Source: Salipiger sp. CCB-MM3
GTDB lineage: Bacteria > Pseudomonadota > Alphaproteobacteria > Rhodobacterales > Rhodobacteraceae
Direction of reading: 5' to 3'
Assembly (NCBI RefSeq): GCF_001687105.1
Contig: NZ_CP014596.1
Coordinates: 985,501-1,049,500, forward strand
Length of the DNA stretch: 64,000 bases
The notes beneath the pieces are model-generated. The model had not been told where the DNA came from and ran no database searches. It was given only the letters and a program-made list of their open reading frames with translations. Position numbers and translations under genes: made by a program. Position 1 is the stretch's first letter; each line of letters begins with the position of its first letter. This document shows positions 37,259 to 46,235 of this stretch, piece after piece.

Positions 37259-38602
37259 TCAGCCGGTTATGGCCGATTGTTGAGGCTTGGCATGAATTGC
37301 ACTCTGCCGCCTCGTGGGGCGACCGGGGCCCTCGGTTGCCATTTCCCGAAGGTGCACCCCAAGCAACAGCAGCGCGGGCCAGAACATATAGGCCTCGATC
37401 TCGAGGTTCTCGCCGAAGGACAGCAGCACCAGCGTCATCAGGATGCCCAGCGGAAGCCGCCCGCGCGGATGGCGCGCGGCGTCCACAAGCGCCACCGCCA
37501 GATGCGCCACCAGCGGCACCAGCAGCGCACCAAAGCCTACGATGCCCTTCACGAACAGCAGCCCGTACCATGTGTGGTGGCTGCCGATGGGCATGTATTC
37601 CACCAGATGCGGGCCCGGCTGAACGGTGCCATGCCCGAACCAGACCGCCTCTTCGCGCCAGCGCTCAAAAGCGATCCTCTGCAGGGTTTCGCGCACCCGT
37701 GTGCTGTCGGCCCGCGCCCCTTTGAAGGCGGCCACCCCGGCCTGCGCACTGGCCAAAAGCCAGCTGCCGAGCACTGCAAGCGAGGCGGTTACCCCGGCCA
37801 GCGCGAGCCAAGCGGAACTGCGCAGCACCAGCGGCAGCATCCGCGGCGCGACGGTGCAGGCGACCAGCCCGACCAGCCCCATGCGCGACTTCGAAGCGAG
37901 GATCATCAGCAGCCCGGCGGCGATCCCGGCGGCGCGCCAGCCACGGTGCTTTTCTTCGAGCGCAAAGATCACCATGACCACGCCAAGCAGCGCCGCGAAG
38001 GGCGACCACGGCAGGTAGAACTGCCAGCGCGGTGTCCATGAGGCCGGATCGTAGGTGAAGAAATAAACCGAGAAATACTCCGGTCCCGGCCCCCCGATGG
38101 CTTTCAGCGGCGAGGTGAAGATGCGCTCGGGCAGGCCGATATAGGGCGCGGCCAGCAGCAGCGGCGCAAGCGCGAGCGTCCAGAAGCCGATGGCGCATTG
38201 GCCGCGGATCAGCACTTCGCGCCGGATCGGCAGCACCGCGCCCGCGAAGATGAAGAGCGCGACCAGAGCCCAGCCCTTGGCCCATCCGATCGAGGATTTG
38301 ATCGTCTGCTTGAGGCCCAGCCCCCAGCCCAGATGTCCGCCCCAGAGCGCCACCAGCATCACCAGCATCCCGGCCATCCACAGCCAGACCACGCCGGGCA
38401 CGGGGCCGGTCGCCCGCAGGTCGCTGCGCATCGCCGGGCCGAGGTAGAGCGACAACGCCGCCATGCCGGCAAACACCCAGCCCAGCACCGGGCCGACGAC
38501 GTAAAGCGCGCCGAGGCCGTAGAACACCCACGTCATGACCATGGCGCGCCATGCCAGCGCCTCGGCCGGGCTCATACCCTCGGGTCGGGCGCGCCCGGTC
38601 AC
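37259..38602 (-). CDS. O-antigen polymerase/ligase-like membrane protein (Wzy/WaaL type)
   Basis: 447-residue polytopic membrane protein with ten or more hydrophobic helices and a large central loop (about residues 170-210 and 275-335), the usual arrangement of Wzy/WaaL-type proteins. The loop holds SKSRMGLVGLVACT and FGHGTVQPGPHLVEYMPIGSHHTWY, including the His-x-x-x-(W/Y)-type motif found in O-antigen ligases. It starts with GTG at 38602, overlapping by four bases (GTGA) the stop of the chain-length regulator gene. Probably polymerises the repeat unit of the exopolysaccharide made by the genes around it. Confidence 0.82.
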   Translation of the reverse strand: MTGRARPEGMSPAEALAWRAMVMTWVFYGLGALYVVGPVLGWVFAGMAALSLYLGPAMRSDLRATGPVPGVVWLWMAGMLVMLVALWGGHLGWGLGLKQTIKSSIGWAKGWALVALFIFAGAVLPIRREVLIRGQCAIGFWTLALAPLLLAAPYIGLPERIFTSPLKAIGGPGPEYFSVYFFTYDPASWTPRWQFYLPWSPFAALLGVVMVIFALEEKHRGWRAAGIAAGLLMILASKSRMGLVGLVACTVAPRMLPLVLRSSAWLALAGVTASLAVLGSWLLASAQAGVAAFKGARADSTRVRETLQRIAFERWREEAVWFGHGTVQPGPHLVEYMPIGSHHTWYGLLFVKGIVGFGALLVPLVAHLAVALVDAARHPRGRLPLGILMTLVLLSFGENLEIEAYMFWPALLLLGVHLREMATEGPGRPTRRQSAIHAKPQQSAITG

Positions 38603-40065
38603 GGGGCCCCCATCGGGCGGGCGAGGATGCGTCCGATCAGCGGGCGGCGGATCCATGCAAGCAGAAGGCCAAAGAGCATCATCAGGGTCGCGGCCCCTCC
38701 GGCGGCGAGCGCGAGCTTGCGGTTCGGAGAGCTTGGGCGGTCGGGCAGCGAGGGGTTTTCCAGCACCTGCACCAGCGGGTAGGAGGCGTAGATATCGGCT
38801 TTGCTCGACTGCGAGCGCGCGATGGCCGAGGCAAAGACCGCCTCGGCGACCGAGAAATCGCGCTGCATGTCCTCAAGGCGCGCGGCCACCGGGGCCAGCG
38901 CGGCAAGTTGCGCGCTCTCGCGGTCCAGCCGTGCGGCCATCGTCTCATGCTCGGAGGTCAAGCCGCGGCGCGCAGCATCCTCGCGCACCAGCTCGGCCAG
39001 AAGTTCGGCGCGCGCGCCGGGCTGCGCCAGATCGAGCGCCGCGACCGCTTCGGCGCTCAGCCCGGTCAGAGCCATGGCGCGCTGCCGCGCCATCTCGCGC
39101 GCGCTGGCAAGCGCGTCACGGGCCGCCGTGACCTCGGGGTGGCGGGTGCCGAAACGCGCGTTTGCCTCTGCCATCGCGGCGGTTTGCAGTGCCACCTCAT
39201 CGAGGAGCGCCACGTAATCGGCATCGGCATAAAGCTTGAGACTGACCGCCGCCTGATCCGGCGCAATGCCGAGGCTGCGCGACAGCGCGGCGACGCTCTC
39301 TTGCTTCTCGGCGAGGTCAGAGGCGAGCGCGGCCAGATCGGCGCGCAGACGGTCGGTGGCAGACACCAGCCGGTCATATTGCGCCGAGGACACCAGCCCG
39401 GTGTCGCGCTGCAGCGTCGCAATCGTCTCGCGCGTGTCGGCGACCGAGCCGCGGTAATCCTCGATGGCAGCAAGCGCGCCGGTCTCGCGTACCGAAAGCT
39501 CGTCATGGCGCAGGGCATCCACTTCGGTAAAGAACGCCTGTCGCACCGCTTCGGTCCGGGCGCGGGCGGCATCGGGCGTGGGGCCTTTCATCTGCACCCG
39601 GATGAGACCAGTCTGATCCACCAGTTCGACCTTTGGCCGTCCGATGTCGCGCATCTGCTCGCCCAGCGAACTGGCGGCGGCGTTGAGGATTCGGTCCGCA
39701 CTCAGCAGGCGCTTGTAAGTCTCGGTGGGGCTGATCGAATTGGAAGAGAAGGCGGAATTGGCGAAGGAGGATGCCTGACCGATCTCGGCGAGGTTCACCG
39801 AGGCCGCCGCGCCCGAGCCGGGCAGGATCAGCGACATCTCGGAACTGAAGCTGAGCGGCGCCTTCTTGAGGTAGGTGGTGATCGGCCCCCAGATCGCGAT
39901 AGCCCCCAGCGTCGCGAGGATCAGATAGCGCGGCAGGCGGACGATATCACCGGGGCGTCCGCCGCCAAAGAGCCGACCGAGCGACAGCTCGCGCGGCGGG
40001 GTGCGCAGGATCCCGGGGATCGGGGCAGAGCGGCGGGTGGTCCCGCTGGCGGTCATGTCGGACAT
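38599..40065 (-). CDS. Chain-length determinant protein (Wzz/GumC-like)
   Basis: 488-residue inner-membrane protein with an N-terminal helix (LILATLGAIAIWGPITTYLK, about residue 50) and a C-terminal one (LALAAGGAATLMMLFGLLLA, about residue 460), enclosing a periplasmic domain with long coiled coils (RLRADLAALASDLAEKQESV). It lacks the Walker kinase domain of fused BY-kinases, so any tyrosine kinase partner is elsewhere. Controls polymer length and export in polysaccharide assembly. AGAGGAGA precedes the ATG at 40065. Confidence 0.88.
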   Translation of the reverse strand: MSDMTASGTTRRSAPIPGILRTPPRELSLGRLFGGGRPGDIVRLPRYLILATLGAIAIWGPITTYLKKAPLSFSSEMSLILPGSGAAASVNLAEIGQASSFANSAFSSNSISPTETYKRLLSADRILNAAASSLGEQMRDIGRPKVELVDQTGLIRVQMKGPTPDAARARTEAVRQAFFTEVDALRHDELSVRETGALAAIEDYRGSVADTRETIATLQRDTGLVSSAQYDRLVSATDRLRADLAALASDLAEKQESVAALSRSLGIAPDQAAVSLKLYADADYVALLDEVALQTAAMAEANARFGTRHPEVTAARDALASAREMARQRAMALTGLSAEAVAALDLAQPGARAELLAELVREDAARRGLTSEHETMAARLDRESAQLAALAPVAARLEDMQRDFSVAEAVFASAIARSQSSKADIYASYPLVQVLENPSLPDRPSSPNRKLALAAGGAATLMMLFGLLLAWIRRPLIGRILARPMGAP

Positions 40066-40229
40066 GGAAAATCTCCTCTGTCCGGCAGTCTAGTCGGGGG
40101 TGGCGGCGCGGTCGCTTTCGCGGGGGGATAGAGAGCGGCTGAGAAGGAGGCCGCGCCTCGCTGATGGCATCAATCTTCTATCCGAAGGGATCGGAGGTTT
40201 TCAGGCCAGCTCCTTCGGGCCAGCCCCTT
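40066..40229. other. Intergenic gap between chain-length gene and response regulator
   Basis: A 164-base gap. It holds the leader of the chain-length gene and several short repeats of a GGCCAG(C)-CCTTTC type around 40200-40235 near the end of the response-regulator gene. No terminator or operator was clear. Confidence 0.3.
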
Positions 40230-40844
40230 TCAAGCTAGCCCGGCGTCCCGTGCGATCAGCGCGGCCTGCGTGCGATTGGCCGCGCCGATCTTGCGATAGA
40301 GCGTCTTCACATGCAGCTTGATGGTCGGCTCCTGCAGGTCGAGGTCGCGGGCGATCTCTTTGTTCGATTTGCCCTCGGTGAGCCCTTTGGCCACCTGACG
40401 CTCGCGCTTCGAGAGTTTCTCGGCCAGCGGATGCAGATCCTGGTCTTCGGTGCCGTTGAGAAAGTCGATGGGGGCATAGACCTCGCCCATCGCCATGAAG
40501 CGCACCGCGTTGACGAGGCTGCGCGCCGTCAGTGTCTTGGGGATGAAGCCCGAGGCTCCAAGCGCCAGCGCCTTTTCCGCCACATCGCGCCGGGCCTCGC
40601 CCGAGATCAGCGCGACCCGCGGCGCGTCGGGCCGTTTGAGCAGCGTCTCAAGCCCCATCAGCCCGCCCATCTGCGGCATGTTGAAATCCAGCAGCACAAG
40701 GTCGAACGGCCCCTTGCGGTTGATCATCTGCTCGGCCTCGCCAAAGCTCGCGGCGGTCACGACGGTGATGTCGCTCGCGGTCTCGAAAAACATGACAAGC
40801 GTATCGCGCAGCAAGTCGTGATCGTCGGCTATCAATATGCGCAT
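40230..40844 (-). CDS. NarL/FixJ-family response regulator
   Basis: 204-residue two-domain regulator: a receiver domain with the phospho-acceptor Asp in FDLVLLDFNMPQMGGLMGLE (about residue 53), acid pair ADDHDLLRD at the start and Lys in SGFIPKTLTARSL; then a LuxR-type HTH (LSKRERQVAKGLTEGKSNKE and IARDLDLQEPTIKLHVKTLY). No histidine kinase gene lies beside it. Position between two halves of an exopolysaccharide locus suggests control of biofilm or capsule production. GGGAGACCCTATG context at the start. Confidence 0.9.
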   Translation of the reverse strand: MRILIADDHDLLRDTLVMFFETASDITVVTAASFGEAEQMINRKGPFDLVLLDFNMPQMGGLMGLETLLKRPDAPRVALISGEARRDVAEKALALGASGFIPKTLTARSLVNAVRFMAMGEVYAPIDFLNGTEDQDLHPLAEKLSKRERQVAKGLTEGKSNKEIARDLDLQEPTIKLHVKTLYRKIGAANRTQAALIARDAGLA

Positions 40845-41096
40845 AGGGTCTCCCTAACCTCTCAACAGGCCCTCCACCGCGCGACAAGATAGCGCAAAAG
40901 CACGCGAAGGTTGTCATAAAGTTGACTTTCGATCCGCCAGAACAGGCGACCTATCCAGTGGGATTGTTTCTTGATCCGCGCTGATGGCTTTCCATCTGTC
41001 AGGCGCTATCAGGTCTCCCGACGCTCCGTTGATGCGCGCGGCCAACTCGGCAAGTTTCGGACGAGACTTGCTTTTTGGCCTGAGGGAGGAGCCCCC
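40845..41096. promoter_or_regulatory. Divergent region between response regulator and WecG-PGT gene
   Basis: A 252-base gap with promoters for both directions. AGGGAGGA lies at 41082-41089 before the ATG of the glycosyltransferase gene. No convincing inverted repeat of the NarL/FixJ type was seen. Confidence 0.35.
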
Positions 41097-42500
41097 ATGA
41101 AACATGCCGCACAGACAGAGGCTGGTGCTTTCGCCGAACGGGCCACCGATGCCCCTCAGAACAATGCACCGGCGATTGATCGCCGAGAAGTGATGGACCT
41201 TGCGCTGGTCGACGCCTCTGTGCAAAGCGCGATCGAGGCCGTTCTTGCGCCCGGCCGTCGCACCATTGCCTTCCTCAACGCCCATTGCGCGAACGTCATG
41301 GCGCGCTGCCCGGACTACGGTGATGCGCTGCGCCGCGCGGATATGGTGCTGCCCGATGGCATCGGCGTCGAGCTTGCGGCCCGGATGCGGGGGCAGGGGC
41401 TTGCCGCCAACCTCAATGGTACGGATTTCGTGCCCGCGCTGCTGCGCGCGGCGCGCGAGCGCGGCATGTCGGTCTTTTTGTTCGGCGGTACGCCGGGCAC
41501 GGCAGAGCGCGCGGCGCAGCGGCTCTGCAGCGACCTGCCGGGGCTGCGCATCGCCGGAACCCGCGACGGGTTCTCTGGCGCCGCGCATGAGCATGAGGCG
41601 ATCGCGGCGATCAATGCCTCGGGCGCGGATATCCTTTTGGTGGCGATGGGCGTGCCGCGGCAGGACCTCTGGCTCGCGCGCAATGCCGAGCGTCTGGCGC
41701 CGCGCATTCACCTCGGCGTCGGCGCGCTGCTCGATTTTCTGGCGGGCAACGTCCGGCGGGCGCCCGAGCCGCTGCGCCGGGCGCGCTGCGAATGGGTATG
41801 GCGGCTTGCCATGGAGCCGCGCCGCATGGCAGGGCGCTATCTGATCGGCAATGCCACCTTCCTTGCGCGCGCGGCGGTGAATGCGCTGCGCCGCACCGAT
41901 CCGGTGAGCCTGCGCAAACGGCTGCTGGATGTCACGCTCGCCGGGATTGCGGCGCTGGCGCTGGCGCCGGTGCTGCTGCTGGTCGCGCTGGCGATCCGCC
42001 TCGACAGCCGCGGTCCGGCGCTCTACCGGCAGACCCGCGTCGGCAAGGATGGCAAACCCTTCGAGGTGCTGAAGTTCCGCTCGATGTATATGGATGCAGA
42101 AGAACGCCGCGCGGCGCTTCTGGCGCAATCGGACCGGGCGGGCATCTGCTTCAAGGCGCGCAATGACCCGCGGGTGACACGGGTGGGCCGTCTGCTGCGG
42201 CGCAGCTCGGTGGACGAGCTGCCGCAGATCTTCAACGTGCTGCGCGGTGAGATGTCCCTCGTCGGCCCGCGTCCCGCGCTGCCGCAAGAGGTCGCCGCTT
42301 ATCCCGCGCATGCGCATGGGCGGCTGAGGGTGAAACCGGGCATCACCGGGCTGTGGCAGGTGTCGGGCCGCGCCGACATCTCGTTCGACAAGATGATCGA
42401 CATGGACCTTGCCTATGGTGCCAGCCGCTCGACGCTGCTCGACCTGATGCTGATTTTCCTGACCTTCCGGACGGTGCTCTCTGGTCGGGGCGCCTATTGA
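41097..42500 (+). CDS. Fusion of WecG/TagA glycosyltransferase and sugar phosphoglycosyltransferase
   Basis: 467 residues comprising two normally separate enzymes. The N-terminal half (about residues 30-225) is a WecG/TagA/CpsF-type transferase: FLNAHCANVMARCPDYGDAL, RRADMVLPDGIGVELAARMR, FLFGGTPGTAERAAQRLC and VAMGVPRQDLWLARNAERL. The C-terminal half (about 270-467) is a bacterial sugar transferase that starts lipid-linked repeat-unit synthesis: RLLDVTLAGIAALALAPVLL (membrane re-entrant helix), LYRQTRVGKDGKPFEVLKFR, the catalytic Asp-Glu in SSVDELPQIFNVL and GEMSLVGPRPALPQEVAAY. The product would place the first sugar on undecaprenyl phosphate and add the second. AGGGAGGA RBS decides the start. 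Confidence 0.9.
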   Translation: MKHAAQTEAGAFAERATDAPQNNAPAIDRREVMDLALVDASVQSAIEAVLAPGRRTIAFLNAHCANVMARCPDYGDALRRADMVLPDGIGVELAARMRGQGLAANLNGTDFVPALLRAARERGMSVFLFGGTPGTAERAAQRLCSDLPGLRIAGTRDGFSGAAHEHEAIAAINASGADILLVAMGVPRQDLWLARNAERLAPRIHLGVGALLDFLAGNVRRAPEPLRRARCEWVWRLAMEPRRMAGRYLIGNATFLARAAVNALRRTDPVSLRKRLLDVTLAGIAALALAPVLLLVALAIRLDSRGPALYRQTRVGKDGKPFEVLKFRSMYMDAEERRAALLAQSDRAGICFKARNDPRVTRVGRLLRRSSVDELPQIFNVLRGEMSLVGPRPALPQEVAAYPAHAHGRLRVKPGITGLWQVSGRADISFDKMIDMDLAYGASRSTLLDLMLIFLTFRTVLSGRGAY

Positions 42501-42547
42501 CCCCAGCAAAGGCGCCGCATTCCGAGCGGCGCGCACCGAACGGAAGC

Positions 42548-42580
42548 AAGGCCCGGCGTTTTCCCCCACGCCGGGCCTTT
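42548..42580. terminator. Bidirectional terminator between convergent genes
   Basis: A 12-bp stem (AAGGCCCGGCGT paired with ACGCCGGGCCTT) with an 8-base T/C-rich loop, T-run on the plus side and A-run on the other. It serves both the WecG-PGT gene and the convergent export lipoprotein gene. Confidence 0.9.
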
Positions 42581-42605
42581 GTGCGTCCGCAGGGCGGATA
42601 AGCGC

Positions 42606-43826
42606 TTAGCGCAGGAAAGAGACGACGCCGATGATCCCCAGAAGCCGCGCGACCTCGGTGATATTGGTGACCGTGCTGTCGTAGCAGGCGATGGCATCGC
42701 CGGGCAGAAGATAGGGGTCGTAATCGTCCCTGTCGGCGCGGCGCAGCAGATCCTCGATATTGCGCTCGATCACCGCCGACACACCGGTGACCGGGTTGCG
42801 GCTGAACAGCACCGCCGAGCGGTCGGCGCTGGTGGCGCGCGGGCCGCCGACGCAATTGGTGTCCACCACCGCCTGCAAATAGCGCGTGCCCCAAGGCACC
42901 TCGCGCACCTCGCGCCCGACGGCGGATTCGGCGTTGCCGCTGGCGGGCTGGGTCAGGTTCGACAGGAAAAGTGACACGCCCGGCGGGCTGATCGGCGAGG
43001 GCCGCATGAGGTCTTCCTGAAAGCACTGGCGGCTTGGCACGCGGATCTCGTCGCCGGTGATCAGCATCACATCGACCACATTGCTGCCCTCGAAGACGCC
43101 GCGCATGTCGAGCTTGTAAAGCTGCCCGCCGCGGCGCAATTCCACCGCCGAGATGTCGGCGTCCGGGCGCACGCCGCCCGCCGCGCGCAGCGCAGCCGAG
43201 AGGTTGCGCGCTTCGGTCGAGGCACCCATCGCGGTGATCCGCACGCTGTCGCGCTGGTCGGCGCTGACGCCGCCGATGCCCACCTGATGCGGCTCGAACA
43301 CCGCGCCCGAAACGCCAACGCTGACCGGCGCGAGGTCGAGGATGCGCACCGAGATGCGCGGGCTGTCGTCATAGAATTGCTCGGCGCGCAGGGCGCTGTC
43401 CAGCTCGGCTTCGATCTCGTCCACGGTGCGCCCCTGCGCACGGATCGCGTCGAGGAAGGGCAGGCGGATCGTGCCGTCGCGCGACACTTCATAGGAGCCA
43501 TTGAACGTCTCGTCCTCCTCTACCCGAATGTCGAGAAGATCGCCGCGCGTCAGCCGCTCGCCGCGTAGGGCCGCTGCGGCGAGCCCGCCGAATTTGTCGC
43601 TGCCATCTTGGCCGCCGCCAAGCGGGGCGCGGCAGGCCTGCGCATTGATCGCCGGAGAGCGCAGATATTGCGCGTTGCTGCGGCTCACTTCGGGGCTGCG
43701 CCATTGCGCCTGATAGTCCAGCCCCTCGGCCACCGGCGCCAGATTGTCGGGCCGGTCATAGCTCGCGCAGCCGGCGGCAGCCATGAGGGCGAAAATCGAG
43801 GCGGCCTTGAGACTTGGCTGGAACAC
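42606..43826 (-). CDS. Polysaccharide export lipoprotein (Wza-like)
   Basis: 406-residue outer-membrane export protein. Signal peptide with lipobox LMAAAGCASY gives lipid attachment at the Cys near residue 20; the poly-export domain starts RLTRGDLLDIRVEEDETFNG (about residue 90), followed by beta-grasp repeats (VSVGVSGAVFEPHQVGIGGV). The C-terminal part (RSAVLFSRNPVTGVSAVIER...) is an extra region found in Rhodobacterales homologues. The start is GTG at 43826, preceded at 7 bases by CGGAGAG; the upstream ATG frame to 43871 is disfavoured because its extra residues spoil the signal peptide. Confidence 0.88.
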   Translation of the reverse strand: MFQPSLKAASIFALMAAAGCASYDRPDNLAPVAEGLDYQAQWRSPEVSRSNAQYLRSPAINAQACRAPLGGGQDGSDKFGGLAAAALRGERLTRGDLLDIRVEEDETFNGSYEVSRDGTIRLPFLDAIRAQGRTVDEIEAELDSALRAEQFYDDSPRISVRILDLAPVSVGVSGAVFEPHQVGIGGVSADQRDSVRITAMGASTEARNLSAALRAAGGVRPDADISAVELRRGGQLYKLDMRGVFEGSNVVDVMLITGDEIRVPSRQCFQEDLMRPSPISPPGVSLFLSNLTQPASGNAESAVGREVREVPWGTRYLQAVVDTNCVGGPRATSADRSAVLFSRNPVTGVSAVIERNIEDLLRRADRDDYDPYLLPGDAIACYDSTVTNITEVARLLGIIGVVSFLR

Positions 43827-44039
43827 GCGAACTCTCCGTAAGGACTGGCAGGCGGGCAGGGCCCGCTCCAAGTGTTAGGCAATCTGAACGTAGGGATCCA
43901 CGTTCCCGCTCGCGTTAAAGGAATATCCCATCGGATTGGTTGCTGTCCGTGGGCAGCATGCAACTGTCCCGCCGCGCAGGCGACGTAGGGGCAGGGTTTG
44001 CGGCACAGTCGGCAGGCCACACAGCAAAGGTCCGATCCG
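43827..44039. promoter_or_regulatory. Divergent leader between export lipoprotein and flippase genes
   Basis: 213 bases holding the promoters of the lipoprotein gene and of the plus-strand glycosyltransferase operon. AAAGG lies 11 bases before the flippase ATG. Nothing more specific is seen. Confidence 0.35.
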
Positions 44040-45290
44040 ATGTCCCTGCCAAAACCCATCAGAGCGCCACGCAGCGCGCCTTTCGCGCGGAACCTGCTGT
44101 CCTATGGCGCGTCCGAGGTGGCGGCGAAGGCCTCGCGCCTGCTGGTGGTGATCGCCGTGGCACGCAGCATGGAGGCAGAGGCCATCGGCCTCGCCGCCGC
44201 CGCGCTGGCGGCTGCGGACATCCTCAAGGCGCTGACCGAGAACGGCGTGGGCCAGCGCATCATCGCGGCGCCCGAGGAACGGCTCGAGGCCACCTGCGCC
44301 ACCGCGCGGCGCATCTTCACCGCATGGTGCAGCGGGCTCTTCGTGTTGCAGCTCGCCCTTGCCGGGGGGCTGTACCTTTGTGGCGGCAGCGCCTTGGTCG
44401 CCGGGCTGATCGCGCTTCTGGCGCTGGAGTATCTCTTTATGCCTGCGGGGCTGGTGCAGGCCGCGCTGGCCATGCGCGAGGGCAAGATGCAGCAGACCGC
44501 CGCCATCGCAGGCGGGCAGGTGGTGGGCGCGAACCTCATGGCGGCGGCGCTGGCGCTGCTTTGGCCCGGCGCGCTGGCGCTGGTGCTGCCGCGCATCCTT
44601 GCAGCGCCGATCTGGCTGATCTGCATGCGCCGCCTGCGCCCATGGTCCCCTGCGCCGCGCGCAGACCGCGCGCCGCTGTCGGAGTTCACCGGCTTTGGCG
44701 TGACGGTGCTGGCGATCGAGATCGTCAAGGCTCTGCGCCTGCAGGCCGACAAACTGCTCATCGGCCTGCTGATGGGGCCAGAGGTGCTGGGGCTCTACTT
44801 CCTGGCCTTCAATGCAGGGCTCGGGCTCGCGTCGTCCTTCTCGGTCGCGGTGTCGGTGGTGATCTTCCCGCATCTGTGCCGCGCCGAGGACCGCCCCGGT
44901 GCGCTGCGCCAAGGCATCGTGTTGAGCCTCGCGGTCATTGCGCCCGTGGTGATGCTGCAGGCGGCGCTGGCCCCCTTCTATGTGCCGCTGCTCTTCGGCG
45001 CGGGCTGGGAGGGCATCGCCGAGGTGGTCAGCATCCTGTGCCTCGCCGCGATCCCTATGAGCCTCTGGTCGAACGCCGCGGGCTGGCTGCGCGCCGAGAT
45101 GCGCACCGGGCAGGAACTGAAGGCGACGGCGCTGCTCACCGCCGCGCTGCTGCTGAACACCGCGCTGATGGCCCCCTTCGGACTTACCGCGCTGGCCTGG
45201 GGCTATCTCGCCACCGCCTGCATCACCATGGGCGCGGCCTCGCTTCCCGCCCTCGCCGCGGGCTTCGGCCCGCGCCCGCAAAGGAGCTGA
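44040..45290 (+). CDS. Wzx-type polysaccharide flippase / lipopolysaccharide biosynthesis protein
   Basis: 416-residue integral membrane protein with about 12-14 helices of the MVF/MATE-like polysaccharide transporter superfamily. Start MSLPKPIRAPRSAPFARNLL, helix LLVVIAVARSMEAEAIGLA, SVVIFPHLCRAEDRPGALRQ in the middle. It would flip the undecaprenyl-linked repeat unit to the periplasmic side for the Wzy-like polymerase at 37.3 kb. First gene of a plus-strand operon of four; AAGGAG of the next gene overlaps its stop. Confidence 0.85.
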   Translation: MSLPKPIRAPRSAPFARNLLSYGASEVAAKASRLLVVIAVARSMEAEAIGLAAAALAAADILKALTENGVGQRIIAAPEERLEATCATARRIFTAWCSGLFVLQLALAGGLYLCGGSALVAGLIALLALEYLFMPAGLVQAALAMREGKMQQTAAIAGGQVVGANLMAAALALLWPGALALVLPRILAAPIWLICMRRLRPWSPAPRADRAPLSEFTGFGVTVLAIEIVKALRLQADKLLIGLLMGPEVLGLYFLAFNAGLGLASSFSVAVSVVIFPHLCRAEDRPGALRQGIVLSLAVIAPVVMLQAALAPFYVPLLFGAGWEGIAEVVSILCLAAIPMSLWSNAAGWLRAEMRTGQELKATALLTAALLLNTALMAPFGLTALAWGYLATACITMGAASLPALAAGFGPRPQRS

Positions 45291-45293
45291 CCC

Positions 45294-46214
45294 ATGCCCC
45301 GTTTCTCAATCATCCTGCCGTGCTATCAGGCCGAGGCGACCATCGCGCAGACGCTTGCCAGCCTGCAGGCGCAGAAATTCTCGGACTGGGAGGCGCTCTG
45401 CGTCGACGACGGCTCGCGCGATGCCACTCGCGATCTGCTGCGCTACGCCGCTGCCGGAGACCGGCGGATCAGGGTGCTGCGCAATCCCGGCAAGGGACCG
45501 TCGGATGCGCGCAACCATGGCGCCGCCGAAGCGGTGGGCGAGGTGCTTGCCTTTTGCGATGCCGACGATCTGTGGACGCCGGACAAACTGACGATCCTCG
45601 ACCGGGCCTTTGCCGCACCGGACTGCGACGGGGCCTTCGGGCGGATCGCCTTCTTCGAGCATCGCCCCGAGGATTCGATGACCCTCTCCAGCGTGCCGCA
45701 ATGCGCGCTGACCATCCCCATGCTGCTGGGGGAGAACCCGGTGTGCACCATGTCCAACATCGCCCTGCGCCGCGAGGTCTTTGCCCGCAGCGGTGGTCTG
45801 CGGCGCGACATGATCCACAACGAGGATCTCGACTGGCTGATCCGGCTGGTGGGGCAGGGTGCGCGGCTGCAGCCCATCGACCGCGTGCTGGTGCATTACC
45901 GCGTCTCGCCCTCTGGTCTGTCGGCTGATCTTGATGCCATGCGGGCCGGGCGCGCGGTGGCGCTTGAAAGCGCGGCGCGCTTTGGGTTTGCGCCCCAGCC
46001 CGGCGATGAGGCCGTGCATCTGCGCTATCTTGCGCGCCGGGCGCTGCGCGTCGGCATGGGCGGCACGGCCGCTCTGGGGCTGGCGCTGCACGGGCTGAGG
46101 CTGGCCCCTCGGCGCTTTCTCACGCCGCTGCACCGGGGCGGCGGCACGCTGGCGGGCGCTGTTCTCGCGCCGCTGCTTCCCGCACCGCTGCGCCGCACGC
46201 TGTTCTCGCGCTGA
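45294..46214 (+). CDS. Family 2 glycosyltransferase
   Basis: 306 residues, GT-A fold. FSIILPCYQAEATIAQTLAS at the start, the nucleotide-binding CVDDGSRDATRDLL and the metal/donor motif FCDADDLWTPDKL (DxD) near residue 90 define a GT2 enzyme. It is followed by catalytic-loop residues in NEDLDWLIRLVGQGARLQPI (ED-x-x-W). Likely adds a sugar to the lipid-linked repeat unit in the cytoplasm. RBS AAGGAG overlaps the flippase stop. C-terminal 70 residues are basic and may bind membrane. Confidence 0.9.
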   Translation: MPRFSIILPCYQAEATIAQTLASLQAQKFSDWEALCVDDGSRDATRDLLRYAAAGDRRIRVLRNPGKGPSDARNHGAAEAVGEVLAFCDADDLWTPDKLTILDRAFAAPDCDGAFGRIAFFEHRPEDSMTLSSVPQCALTIPMLLGENPVCTMSNIALRREVFARSGGLRRDMIHNEDLDWLIRLVGQGARLQPIDRVLVHYRVSPSGLSADLDAMRAGRAVALESAARFGFAPQPGDEAVHLRYLARRALRVGMGGTAALGLALHGLRLAPRRFLTPLHRGGGTLAGAVLAPLLPAPLRRTLFSR

Positions 46215-46235
46215 CCCTTTCAAGGAGCCTTTCCC

